From the NCBI GenBank assembly GCA_019420275.1, contig JAHZHN010000010.1, positions 32,425-96,424 of the forward strand: a stretch of 64,000 nucleotides of DNA, given 5' to 3'. A program made the translations under genes and the position numbers. Of this stretch, positions 24,380-32,620 are shown in pieces. The DNA comes from Clostridiales bacterium (lineage in GTDB: Bacteria > Bacillota > Clostridia > Lachnospirales > Lachnospiraceae). The notes below the pieces were generated by a model. That model had not been told where the DNA came from and ran no database searches. It saw only the letters and a list, made by a program, of their open reading frames with translations. Position 1 is the first letter of the stretch. Each line of letters opens with the position of its first letter.

Positions 24380-25133
24380 TCATAACCACCCTTTCCGCCC
24401 ACAGATTAGCCGCTGTCAGCGAAATCAGACAAACCGTTGAAAGCAAAATTCCAGGAACCGTGTCATAAAGAATTTCAAAATATCCCGGATTTGTCACCCG
24501 CACATAGATGAGGATAACGTATGGCATGATCGACATCACTTTTTTCTCCATACGCTTTGCCGCAGTCACCGTTAGAATTTCTTCTTTGATCTGAATGGAC
24601 TGTCCCAGATGTTCTGCCGTACGGCTGATAATTTCTATCAGGTTGCCTCCGCTTCTCTTTACAATCGATACAATTTGTGCAAACTGATGCAGTTCCTCCA
24701 GATTGATCCGGTCTGCCATCTTCAGAAGCAGCTGATCGGCCTGAGAATTAACCTTAATGGCTTCTGTTAAGATTTCTAATTCTTTGACCAATTTCCCGGG
24801 AGAACTGCCTCTTGCTGCTTTCATATCCTGACAGGCTGCCTTCAAAGCATTCTCCAAAGAATACCCAACCGATAATCCATTGCTGATAAACTGCATCATC
24901 TCCCGGACGTCCCTTCGCAGTTTTTCTTTTTCTTCCCTTTTTTGTTTTTCTCTCTGATGGCGCATCCAGGGCACCAGCAGCGGCCACATAAATATCACCA
25001 TCCAGATGCGGTCATAAAACAGCCAGCAGACAAGAACTCCAAGAATCGCTCCCTTCCCCAATTCCTTTTTCTCAAATCTCCACTTCTTCAGTTCCATGGA
25101 ACACTTTTTCCATAAGTTCCTGATATTTTTCAT
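24369..25133 (-). CDS. tadB: TadB-like pilus assembly membrane protein
   Basis: 254 aa with an N-terminal hydrophobic segment (about 30-55) and a T2SS F domain: MMQFISNGLSVGYSLENALK, then FAQIVSIVKRSGGNLIEIISRTAEHL and a C-terminal helix pair. It forms the inner-membrane platform with TadC. The ATG at 25133 has AAAGGAG about ten bases upstream and overlaps the tadA end by about 60 nt; an ATG three codons earlier is too close to that site. Confidence 0.88.
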   Translation of the reverse strand: MKNIRNLWKKCSMELKKWRFEKKELGKGAILGVLVCWLFYDRIWMVIFMWPLLVPWMRHQREKQKREEKEKLRRDVREMMQFISNGLSVGYSLENALKAACQDMKAARGSSPGKLVKELEILTEAIKVNSQADQLLLKMADRINLEELHQFAQIVSIVKRSGGNLIEIISRTAEHLGQSIQIKEEILTVTAAKRMEKKVMSIMPYVILIYVRVTNPGYFEILYDTVPGILLSTVCLISLTAANLWAERVVMIEI

Positions 25134-26304
25134 ACTGCCCATACTCCTTTAATTTTCCTGTATGCAGTACCTTCCCTATTCTTTCTAATCTGCCGTTTTC
25201 CTCCCTCTGAAAAATCGGATTGATCTGTACTTCCTGATGGCGGATACCACTCACTTCCACTATCTCCATCAATTTCCTGGATCCGTCTGGAAGCCGTCCT
25301 AAATGAACAATCATGTCAATTGCAGATGCTATCTGACCGCGGATTGCCGCAATCGGCATGTCCACTCCCATTAATACCATCGTCTCAATCCTGCGGAGCA
25401 TGTCTCTAGTTCCATTGGCATGCCCGGTTGAAATGCTTCCATCATGTCCTGTATTCATTGCATTTAACATAGACAGCGCTTCTTCTCCCCTTACTTCTCC
25501 TACAATAATCCGATCCGGTCTGGAACGCAGCGCAGCTTTGATCAAATCCTTCATATCAATCTGATGCTCTCCTGCTGCATTGGCATTCCTCATCTCCAGA
25601 CGCACCAGATTTTCAATGCCATTCAGCTGCAGTTCCGCAGAATCTTCAATCGTAATGATTCTTTCATCTTTTGGAATGCAGTTGGACAAACCGTTTAGCA
25701 GTGTCGTCTTTCCACTTCCCGTTCCTCCTGAAATAAAAATATTGTATCTGGCTCTGACGAGCATTTTTAAAAATTCTCCCACTTCTTTTGAAAAAGCATT
25801 TCTCTCATACAGCCATTCCAGCGTCATAGGTTCTTTGGCAAATTTGCGGATCGTCATGACCGCCCCATCCAGAGATACCGGCGGAAGTATAATATTCACT
25901 CTGGAACCATCTTCCAGCCTGGCATCCACGATCGGATGCATCTCATTCACCATGCGGTTTGCACTGGAAGCGATCTGCTGAATTACCTGATAAAGTTTTT
26001 CTTCACTGGAAAATTTCTCCGGGTACTGATATAATTTTCCTTTTCTCTCAACAAATATATGCTCATACCCGTTGATCATAATTTCCGTTACCGCCTCATC
26101 TTCCAGCAGATCCTGAAGAAAATCCAGTTTCCGCAAAGCATAAAACACTTCTCTGGATAATTTGATTTTTTCCTCCAAAAGCATCGGCTTTTCTCTGGAA
26201 ATCTCAAGAATTACTTCCTGAATGATCTCTTTTAATCTTCGGTCTGTAATATCTCTCGTAAAATCCAGCTGCTCTATTACCCGTTTTTTAATCTCTTCTT
26301 TCAT
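25072..26304 (-). CDS. tadA: TadA/CpaF-family secretion ATPase
   Basis: A 410-aa hexameric ATPase that powers Tad pilus assembly. The N-terminal domain is followed by Walker A GGTGSGKTTLL, the Asp box and Walker B (GEVRGEEALSMLNAMNTGHDG) and a His box (STGHANG). The ATG at 26304 forms an ATGA overlap with the upstream gene, so the pair is translationally coupled; a longer in-frame reading adds 24 residues without family similarity. Single ATPase, as in other monoderm Tad systems, where there is no secretin. Confidence 0.95.
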   Translation of the reverse strand: MKEEIKKRVIEQLDFTRDITDRRLKEIIQEVILEISREKPMLLEEKIKLSREVFYALRKLDFLQDLLEDEAVTEIMINGYEHIFVERKGKLYQYPEKFSSEEKLYQVIQQIASSANRMVNEMHPIVDARLEDGSRVNIILPPVSLDGAVMTIRKFAKEPMTLEWLYERNAFSKEVGEFLKMLVRARYNIFISGGTGSGKTTLLNGLSNCIPKDERIITIEDSAELQLNGIENLVRLEMRNANAAGEHQIDMKDLIKAALRSRPDRIIVGEVRGEEALSMLNAMNTGHDGSISTGHANGTRDMLRRIETMVLMGVDMPIAAIRGQIASAIDMIVHLGRLPDGSRKLMEIVEVSGIRHQEVQINPIFQREENGRLERIGKVLHTGKLKEYGQYEKYQELMEKVFHGTEEVEI

Positions 26305-27128
26305 AGCCGGGAGACCACTTCCTTTATCGTTTCCTTTCCGCATAAGATGATTTCTTCCATGCCGCTGCATCCCCATATTCCATACCTTTGCATCTGTTTT
26401 AAAAATCCGGCATATAGTTCTGTCTTCATCTCCTGTTCCGTGACAGGCAGATAAATCTTGTCCAGAATTTGAAAAAATTCCAGATTGGGAACACAGGCTG
26501 TTCCGATATCAATCACAAGAGCCGTCCCTTCTTTGCGGACTTGATCTAAAAACCACAGGCAGTCATCAATCGTTAATTCTCTGTAGTCAAGAAAACATCC
26601 TGCTCCCGCAAATCCCTTTGCTTCTCCCAGTTCTTCCTGATGTCTGCTGAAATATTCCATACAGTCGTGCCTTCTTTGACGAATGCGAAACAGAAGCTCA
26701 TCTGTATTTTCCTCCTTTGACAAAAACGGAACATAAGGCTGCATTCCCAGATAAGTCATGGATCTTTTTGCGGCAAACTGCAGAGCAAATTTTGTGGAAA
26801 TATGTCCTCCAAACGGAGAATATACCCCATACACGAGACATTCTTCCTTCTTCCTTACTCTCAGGCATTCATAAATATCCGCCGCAATCACCGCCGCACT
26901 TGTGCATTCTTCCTGCAGCCTGCACACAGGTTCTTTGCCATGATCATCCATTCTTTCAGACAATATAAGACATTGGAACAGCCCCTCTTTTTCCTTCTTC
27001 CACAGGGCCTTTTCGTCTGCAAAAAACCAGGCAGTCATAGGGAATTCTTTCTGATGGTTCAGATATTCCATCAGCTTTCTTCCGTATCGTGTATCTTCAC
27101 AGCAAATTCCTACACATATCTCTTTCAT
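26301..27128 (-). CDS. TadZ/CpaE-like protein with a degenerate P-loop
   Basis: 275 aa. The order (receiver-like N-terminal part about 1-95, then a MinD/ParA-like fold) and location in the operon fit TadZ, which localises Tad systems to a cell pole. The P-loop region reads VYGVYSPFGGHISTKFALQF: the Lys expected after Gly-Gly-x-Gly is replaced by Ile/Ser, so it is unlikely to hydrolyse ATP. The later segment ALVIDIGT is the switch/Walker-B-like strand. Its start overlaps the prepilin peptidase stop (ATGA). Confidence 0.75.
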   Translation of the reverse strand: MKEICVGICCEDTRYGRKLMEYLNHQKEFPMTAWFFADEKALWKKEKEGLFQCLILSERMDDHGKEPVCRLQEECTSAAVIAADIYECLRVRKKEECLVYGVYSPFGGHISTKFALQFAAKRSMTYLGMQPYVPFLSKEENTDELLFRIRQRRHDCMEYFSRHQEELGEAKGFAGAGCFLDYRELTIDDCLWFLDQVRKEGTALVIDIGTACVPNLEFFQILDKIYLPVTEQEMKTELYAGFLKQMQRYGIWGCSGMEEIILCGKETIKEVVSRL

Positions 27129-27619
27129 AAAAAGCCTCCTGCGATCAGTGTTAAATATGCCAAAAAGATTCCATATGTAAAATGCAGATATTTGGATTCA
27201 TCATCTGGATTCTCATAAGACGCGATTCGTCCTTCTCTCAGACACCCTGAAAGATAATGACGCAGATAAGAAAATCTCAGACGGAAGCTTCGATGCTTCC
27301 ATAAGATGCAGACGGCAGTCACACCGTTCCACAAAAAAGATAAGATCAATAAATGAATGACAGAAACTCCCATAGGAATGCCGCATACCATCAGAACTTT
27401 AATATCTCCTCCGCCCAGTGCTCCCAGATAAAACAATCCGATACAGCAAAAAAACGGAATCAGAATTCCTGCTGCCATGACAGACCAGTCCAGTCCCTGC
27501 CAGATACAGAGAGTGATTGTAATTACCCCTCCTGCAGCATTCAGCCAGTTGGGAATCTGAAAATCCCTCCAGTCATATACGGCTGCCAGTGTCAAATAAA
27601 TTAACATCCATAAAACCAT
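27125..27619 (-). CDS. tadV: TadV/CpaA-like prepilin peptidase
   Basis: 164 aa with five to six membrane helices. The two catalytic Asp residues of type IV (A24A) prepilin peptidases are visible: Asp16 (YDWRDFQIPNWL) and Asp72 (GGGDIKVL). It would cut the Flp pilin and the pseudopilins. Length is normal for the short TadV class, which lacks the methylase domain of PilD. It is the first gene of the Tad operon behind the promoter at 27643-27671. Confidence 0.92.
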   Translation of the reverse strand: MVLWMLIYLTLAAVYDWRDFQIPNWLNAAGGVITITLCIWQGLDWSVMAAGILIPFFCCIGLFYLGALGGGDIKVLMVCGIPMGVSVIHLLILSFLWNGVTAVCILWKHRSFRLRFSYLRHYLSGCLREGRIASYENPDDESKYLHFTYGIFLAYLTLIAGGFL

Positions 27620-27642
27620 ATTCCCTCCTTTCTTGTTCCATT

Positions 27643-27671
27643 ATTTTACAATATTTCCATTTTATTGTCTA
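27643..27671 (-). promoter_or_regulatory. Promoter of the Tad pilus operon
   Basis: Minus-strand TAGACA (27671-27666), 17-nt spacer, TAAAAT (27648-27643), about 24 nt upstream of tadV; a GGAGGG ribosome site precedes the start. Confidence 0.65.
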
Positions 27672-27711
27672 TAGTTTTTCTGTATTTATTAAAAAAATAC
27701 ATTGTTCAGTA

Positions 27712-27981
27712 TTATATGATCCATATCCCTGCCGCATACAACACAATAATGCCGGGAAGACCGAGCAGTGCCCCTGTTCCGATCGACAAAAAATTCAAAT
27801 CTACTGGTGCGTTGATTCCATTCCTGGAACAAACAATATGGATACCATATACTAAAACAGAGCAAAACACGCCCCGTATCAATAAGATCAGCAGATAGAC
27901 TGGATTTTTATAAATCCCAAACATGATACACAGCGTACATCCAATGGCCATCACATATAAAAGCATTTGATTTTGTTCCAT
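27712..27981 (-). CDS. BofA-family pro-sigma-K processing inhibitor homologue
   Basis: 89 aa with three short hydrophobic segments. The C-terminal part N-F-L-S-I-G-T-G-A-L-L-G-L-P-G-I-I-V-L-Y matches the BofA signature, and the VYLLILLIRGVFCSVLVYGIHIV helix fits the family. In B. subtilis BofA holds the SpoIVFB protease inactive until the forespore signal arrives. Here it is close to but not directly beside recR, unlike Bacillus. Its ATG directly follows a terminator-like hairpin that hides its Shine-Dalgarno (27982-28027). Confidence 0.8.
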   Translation of the reverse strand: MEQNQMLLYVMAIGCTLCIMFGIYKNPVYLLILLIRGVFCSVLVYGIHIVCSRNGINAPVDLNFLSIGTGALLGLPGIIVLYAAGIWII

Positions 27982-28027
27982 AAAAAAATCCCTCCTTATG
28001 TAATCCTATGGTTACATAAAGAGGGAT
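27982..28027 (-). promoter_or_regulatory. Terminator hairpin that also covers the bofA ribosome-binding site
   Basis: On the minus strand a 15-bp stem with one mismatch is formed by 28027-28012 and 28003-27988, loop CCATAGGA, followed by six U residues at 27987-27982 and then at once the bofA ATG (27981). The 3' arm contains AAGGAGGG, the bofA Shine-Dalgarno site. It looks like the intrinsic terminator of the upstream DUF1002 gene, but read-through transcripts would have the ribosome site locked in the stem. So bofA may need a refolding event, a helper or a different start of transcription. Confidence 0.8.
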
Positions 28028-28044
28028 ATTCACTTTATTATCGA

Positions 28045-28902
28045 TTATGAAAACAGATTTTTGAACCAGTCAACAACGCCTTTAAACCAATTAACAATCT
28101 TATCCAGAATTCCTTCTGCTCCTCCTAACTGATCATAAATATCTTTTGCCTGTTCTCTTAACTGACTTACGTTCAAATCCAATCCGGAAATCTTATCCAT
28201 AAGATCCTGAATCATCTGCCTGTCTTCATCGGACAAATTAATATTCAGCTCTTTTGCAGACTCATCAATAGCATTTCCGATTTCACTGGCAGATGTAAGA
28301 TTATCTTCTGCTACTTTTTGTTTTACATCCGCAATGATTTTTTCAGCATCTTCAGATCCAATGTTTTCTGCCAATTCTCCAGTTGTGATCAGCTCGTCTG
28401 TTGCTGCATCTTTGCTTTTTTCCGGAATCTCTTTTCCTGTCATCTCTTCATATGCTTTCATTACTCCGACCAAAGCTGCAGTTCCGGAAATCTTAAATGG
28501 TCCTGCTACCTTAACTTCTGCATTTTCAATTCCTGCTGTTACCAGAGCATTTCGATACATTCCGGAAGTACAATATGTGATATTTTCCGTTGAAACATTC
28601 ACCCCGCTTCCGCTGCCAGTCTGCTCCACAGTGACAGAAGACAATGCTCTGCTTCCAATCACACTGTTGGACAGATATCCGTCCAGATAATCATGTTCTT
28701 CTTTGTTTGTTACTTTGATCACCTGGTAATCACTCATGTCATCTACCCCCAGAAGATCCAGTACTTTCTTCTGCTCAGAAGCACTTAAACTAGCTCCCAG
28801 TGCCAGATATTTCTGTGTACTGTCTGCCTTTACGTTCACGACGGGCAGCGCCATCACAACACACAATCCCATTGCCATTAACTTAGCGAATACTTTCTTC
28901 AT
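28045..28902 (-). CDS. DUF1002 secreted protein
   Basis: 285 aa with a clear signal peptide (MKKVFAKLMAMGLCVVMALPVVNVKA) and a DUF1002-type body: LALGASLSASEQKKVLDLLGV, TVEQTGSGSGVNVSTENITYCTSGMYRNALVTAGI, KVAGPFKISGTAALVG. The C-terminal 90 residues are helical and end in an amphipathic, Trp-rich segment (IVNWFKGVVDWFKNLFS). Function of the family is unknown; it is extracellular or surface-bound. The ATG at 28902 has AAAGGAG upstream; it overlaps the yfhO-like gene end by 20 nt. Confidence 0.85.
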   Translation of the reverse strand: MKKVFAKLMAMGLCVVMALPVVNVKADSTQKYLALGASLSASEQKKVLDLLGVDDMSDYQVIKVTNKEEHDYLDGYLSNSVIGSRALSSVTVEQTGSGSGVNVSTENITYCTSGMYRNALVTAGIENAEVKVAGPFKISGTAALVGVMKAYEEMTGKEIPEKSKDAATDELITTGELAENIGSEDAEKIIADVKQKVAEDNLTSASEIGNAIDESAKELNINLSDEDRQMIQDLMDKISGLDLNVSQLREQAKDIYDQLGGAEGILDKIVNWFKGVVDWFKNLFS

Positions 28903-31531
28903 AGCTTGTTTCTCCTTTCCTCTCTTCCAGTGTATCACATTTTCCACAATAAAACTTTCTCAATTTCATTATTTTTTTCTTACGTTTTTCCATGATCACA
29001 AGCAGCAAAAAGACTGCAAAACCTGCACCGGTAAGAACTGCACCCGCTGCAAAACCAGGTGAACGGTAAGTAAGAACAATCTCATGTTCTCCTTCTGAAA
29101 CAGGAACTCCCAAAAACGCATCTCCAATTGCTTCGGCTTGGGTTTCTTTTCCATCAACCATAACCTTCCACCCTTCATCATATGGCATTGAGAAAAATAC
29201 GATTCCATCTTCTTTCATTGAAATATTTCCCTCAATACGAGAGCTTTCTTGTTTCGTCATTTTGAAAGACTGAGACTCCATTTTGCCATATACATCAGAC
29301 ATCACAGATTCGTCCAAAGATGCCAGGGTGAGCCGGAGAATTCCGGTTGAATCGGTTCCCTCTTCCAGCTGAATCTGAACTTTGGCCTCCTCGCCTTTCT
29401 CCATGTGTCCAAGATACAAAATCTGTCCGTTTAGACGGCCGGACATAATCTGCTCCCCATTTCTTTCAATGATCGTATTTTCTGCCTGGCTGCAGTCAAA
29501 ATGAAGATACATCTCTTCTTCTTTTTCAGCCCTGATCGTAAATGTTACATTATCTGTCATGGCAATATCATTTTCTATGACATATTCATCCTGACCATTG
29601 TCTGAAACGATCCGGCAGTTATTGAGTTCCGGCTCCGGTACCTGCAGCAAATCAAACAGATCACTGATTCCGTATGCCTGCTTGGCCAGACTGTTTTGTA
29701 CATAGAAAGGATTTAGGTTGCCATAGTCCCAGTTTTTCACATCTGAAGACATTCCATACCCGATAGAAGTAGAATATGGGTTTTTATAAACCGTGAGACC
29801 TCCCACCGTATCTGCGGGTTCAAACGCTGTCGGTCTGGAATCATATGGCCGGTAAATCTGATATCTCATAGAAAACAGATTATTAGTAAAAGGCGTAGCG
29901 CCCTCATACAAATACTCATTGACTCCAGTGTAAAATCCCAGCTGATCCATGATATTCACCATGCTTCCCTGTGCCGTAGAGCCAAACATCGTTACGCAGT
30001 TCAACGTGTGCCATATACTCTCATCCAGCATCCTTCCGCTGGCCAGATCCATTCGATTCTCGTCCTCTTTATCATATATTTCCTTGATTGTTTCTATATC
30101 CTGCGTATCCTGATAATAATCGCTTACGTCAATCGTTCCATTCTCTATGAATCCTGCCACCGTCATCACAGTAATTTCTCCTGCAAACACCGTACATAAG
30201 ATTGCTGCTGCAGCTTTTTTCCTCAAAATCTTTGTCTGATACAGACCAAAAATCAGAAGATAAACAATTGCAATCACAGCAGTACAGAGAATGGTCTTTG
30301 GCTCAATCTCTTTTTGTGCCGTATAAACTGCAGCTCCTGACAGAATGCAAAGTACTGCAAAACTCAGATAAATCTTCCATACCTGATTCTTTCCATTTTC
30401 CATAAAAACCCGATATCCATCATATGCCATAGAAATAAGCAGAAAAATATAGAGAAATGCAAAACGGTTCGGAATTCCATACTGATTATGAAATCCGTGC
30501 CATATATATCCCAAAACAGGCATATTGAAACTAAAAAACAAAATGGCAAGAAGAATCAGACGCCGGATTCTGACTGATTTTCTGATCTGTCTTGACATCA
30601 GATAAAACAAGACCATCAGCAGTGTCAGGATTCCGCAGTAAAGATTGACATCTGAATCATCCACCGACATTGTCAGGGGCGTTGTCCCAAGAAAATGGCG
30701 CGAAAATATATTTCCAAAAGTTCCATACCAGAGTTCTTCCGGAAACTCCAGCTGAGCAGATGATGTCTTCATGATTCCAATATAAGCCGGAACCAGAACA
30801 ATCGCTGCCATGGCTCCTGACAAAAGCGAACACAAAGCAAATCGAATTCCGTTTTTGAAAAATGCTTTAATGCCGGGGTGTTCATAAAATAAAAACCACA
30901 GGACTAAAAACAGACATGTCATAAAAGACATATAAAAGTTGCACCACAAAGATAAAAATAATGCAATACAGTATGTTTTCCATCCATTTCCCTGCATCAT
31001 CTTATCAAAACCATATAAAATAATCGGGAAAAGAATCATCACTTCCAGCCACATGATATTCCAGCTGTATCCCACAATGTAACTGCTGAAACCATATGCC
31101 ATTCCAAATACGATAATCGAAAATTCTTCTTTTCCTCTCCGCTTATAACAATAGAACGCCGCTGTAAAACAGCACAGAGCAATCTTTATGATAAACAAAT
31201 GACTCAGTACCATATTAAGCATGTTCTTCGGGAAAAATATAATGATAAGATTCAGCGGGCTGGAAAGATAGTACGCCCACAACCCCCAGAAGTTATAGCC
31301 TAATCCGCCATGGAAAGAATAAAACAGGCTGTCAGCTGACTGCAGTTTTTCCTGATAATCCGCAAAAAACGGCAGATACTGATGCAAAGCATCTACAATC
31401 AGAAACGACTGAGTGCCAAAAGGCTGAACCTCCTGAAGAACTGCAATGATTTCCATGATCAGAAATGGTATGATAAATGCTCCAATTAAATATTTATGTT
31501 TTTTCAAGATATTCTTTCTTCTTTTTGTCAT
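28883..31531 (-). CDS. YfhO-family multi-spanning membrane protein
   Basis: 882 aa: about a dozen membrane helices in the first 430 residues, a large extracytoplasmic domain, and a final membrane helix (about 845-865) before a basic tail. The start resembles GT-C type glycosyltransferases (DALHQYLPFFADYQEKL with a Asp in the first outer loop; SFHGGLGYNFWGLWAYYLSSP). YfhO proteins are implicated in glycosylating lipoteichoic acid or other envelope polymers. The gene precedes a DUF1002 gene and follows a family 2 glycosyltransferase, in keeping with envelope modification. Confidence 0.88.
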   Translation of the reverse strand: MTKRRKNILKKHKYLIGAFIIPFLIMEIIAVLQEVQPFGTQSFLIVDALHQYLPFFADYQEKLQSADSLFYSFHGGLGYNFWGLWAYYLSSPLNLIIIFFPKNMLNMVLSHLFIIKIALCCFTAAFYCYKRRGKEEFSIIVFGMAYGFSSYIVGYSWNIMWLEVMILFPIILYGFDKMMQGNGWKTYCIALFLSLWCNFYMSFMTCLFLVLWFLFYEHPGIKAFFKNGIRFALCSLLSGAMAAIVLVPAYIGIMKTSSAQLEFPEELWYGTFGNIFSRHFLGTTPLTMSVDDSDVNLYCGILTLLMVLFYLMSRQIRKSVRIRRLILLAILFFSFNMPVLGYIWHGFHNQYGIPNRFAFLYIFLLISMAYDGYRVFMENGKNQVWKIYLSFAVLCILSGAAVYTAQKEIEPKTILCTAVIAIVYLLIFGLYQTKILRKKAAAAILCTVFAGEITVMTVAGFIENGTIDVSDYYQDTQDIETIKEIYDKEDENRMDLASGRMLDESIWHTLNCVTMFGSTAQGSMVNIMDQLGFYTGVNEYLYEGATPFTNNLFSMRYQIYRPYDSRPTAFEPADTVGGLTVYKNPYSTSIGYGMSSDVKNWDYGNLNPFYVQNSLAKQAYGISDLFDLLQVPEPELNNCRIVSDNGQDEYVIENDIAMTDNVTFTIRAEKEEEMYLHFDCSQAENTIIERNGEQIMSGRLNGQILYLGHMEKGEEAKVQIQLEEGTDSTGILRLTLASLDESVMSDVYGKMESQSFKMTKQESSRIEGNISMKEDGIVFFSMPYDEGWKVMVDGKETQAEAIGDAFLGVPVSEGEHEIVLTYRSPGFAAGAVLTGAGFAVFLLLVIMEKRKKKIMKLRKFYCGKCDTLEERKGETSYEESIR

Positions 31532-31655
31532 ATATTCTGCTCCTTTGTATTGTCAGCATCTCATACATCATAACATGAGGATGCGCAACAAAATGATCGA
31601 ATTCTGACTTATATTAACACAAATTTTTAAAAAATATCTTGATATTTTATTAAGA

Positions 31656-32366
31656 TTATGCCTTCCACTGTCTTATCCTTTTCTTTATTTCCCAATACAT
31701 AAACCATCTTTTTTTTATCATGGAACGAATTGTTCCATGGGTCAGATCTGTTACATTTTCTCCATGCCTTCTGTAAAGGAGCAGCGGTTTTTCCAGAAAA
31801 GCTACCTTTCCCAGCTGTTCTGCCAGCAGACCGATCCACTGATCATGAATCCAGACCTTTTGCGGTATTGGCAGTATCTTTTTTAATATTTCCCGCCGGA
31901 TGGCCATGCAGCATCCAATATAGGAATTCTTTTTCATGTTCTTCCAAAATCCTGTTCCACTTTCTCTCCACTGGAATGTGGTCTCTCCAGACAGATTCAG
32001 ATCACCATCCGCAATCTCCGCGTTATGAACCACACACATTACTTTCGGATCCCGAAACGCTTTCAATACTTCTGCAGTTTTCCCTTCCTTCCATACATCA
32101 TCCTGATCCGCTATAAAAATAATTTCCCCTCTGCAGTGTTTCAGCGCATTTTGGAAATTAGAAACAACCCCTTTTCCCGGTCCCTTTATCAGCCGGATCC
32201 TCGGATCTTCCTGCTTTTGCTTTTTCAGGATTTTATCAGACCCATCACTGGCATCATCTACTGATATAATCAGTTCATCCTCCTTTCCAAGATTTTTCAT
32301 GATAGATTCTATCTGCTCTTCTATATATGATTTCCCGTTATAAAAAGCCATAGCGACTGATATCAT
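31656..32366 (-). CDS. Family 2 glycosyltransferase
   Basis: 236 aa, GT-A fold: MISVAMAFYNGKSYIEEQIESI, the Asp pair for nucleotide-sugar binding (VDDASDGS), the metal motif FIADQDDVWKEGK, and a later WIHDQWIGLLA acceptor region. It is similar to rhamnosyl- or glucosyltransferases of wall polysaccharide clusters. Cytoplasmic, no membrane helix. The ATG at 32366 with AAGGAG upstream is preferred over an in-frame start 17 codons earlier. It is followed by an AT-only hairpin (about 31630-31650). Confidence 0.9.
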   Translation of the reverse strand: MISVAMAFYNGKSYIEEQIESIMKNLGKEDELIISVDDASDGSDKILKKQKQEDPRIRLIKGPGKGVVSNFQNALKHCRGEIIFIADQDDVWKEGKTAEVLKAFRDPKVMCVVHNAEIADGDLNLSGETTFQWRESGTGFWKNMKKNSYIGCCMAIRREILKKILPIPQKVWIHDQWIGLLAEQLGKVAFLEKPLLLYRRHGENVTDLTHGTIRSMIKKRWFMYWEIKKRIRQWKA

Positions 32367-32423
32367 ACTTTGTTCTCCTTTTAATTTCCTATTGTAATAC
32401 ATTAGAGTATTAAACAAAAACTA

Positions 32424-32457
32424 TTGTCATATTATAACATATCTTATATAATATGAC
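32424..32457. promoter_or_regulatory. Overlapping divergent promoters in an inverted repeat
   Basis: Plus strand: TTGTCA (32424-32429), 17-nt spacer, TATAAT (32447-32452). Minus strand: extended -10 TGTTATAAT with TATAAT at 32436-32431. An 11-bp perfect inverted repeat (32426-32436 with 32447-32457) contains both -10 boxes, so the two promoters cannot both be occupied easily. They serve gdhA (plus) and the glycosyltransferase gene (minus). Confidence 0.75.
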
Positions 32458-32476
32458 TAAGACAAAGACGTCCTAC

Positions 32477-32497
32477 AGGCGCTTTTGCGCCTTTTTT
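32477..32497 (+). terminator. Early terminator in the gdhA leader
   Basis: Stem AGGCGC/GCGCCT (32477-32482 with 32487-32492), UUUU loop, then a run of T to 32497. It lies only about 20-40 nt after the predicted start of transcription from the plus-strand promoter. It is flanked by complementary AAAGACG (32464-32470) and CGTCTTT (32498-32504). It resembles an attenuator or the end of a very short RNA. Confidence 0.7.
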
Positions 32498-32620
32498 CGT
32501 CTTTTCTTAAAAGTATTTTAGGCCATACTTTCAAACATATCTCTTCATAAGATAGCTTTAAAGTGTCGGCTTAGACTATACTTATATTATACACATCGAT
32601 GGACATAAGGAGGAAAAAAA

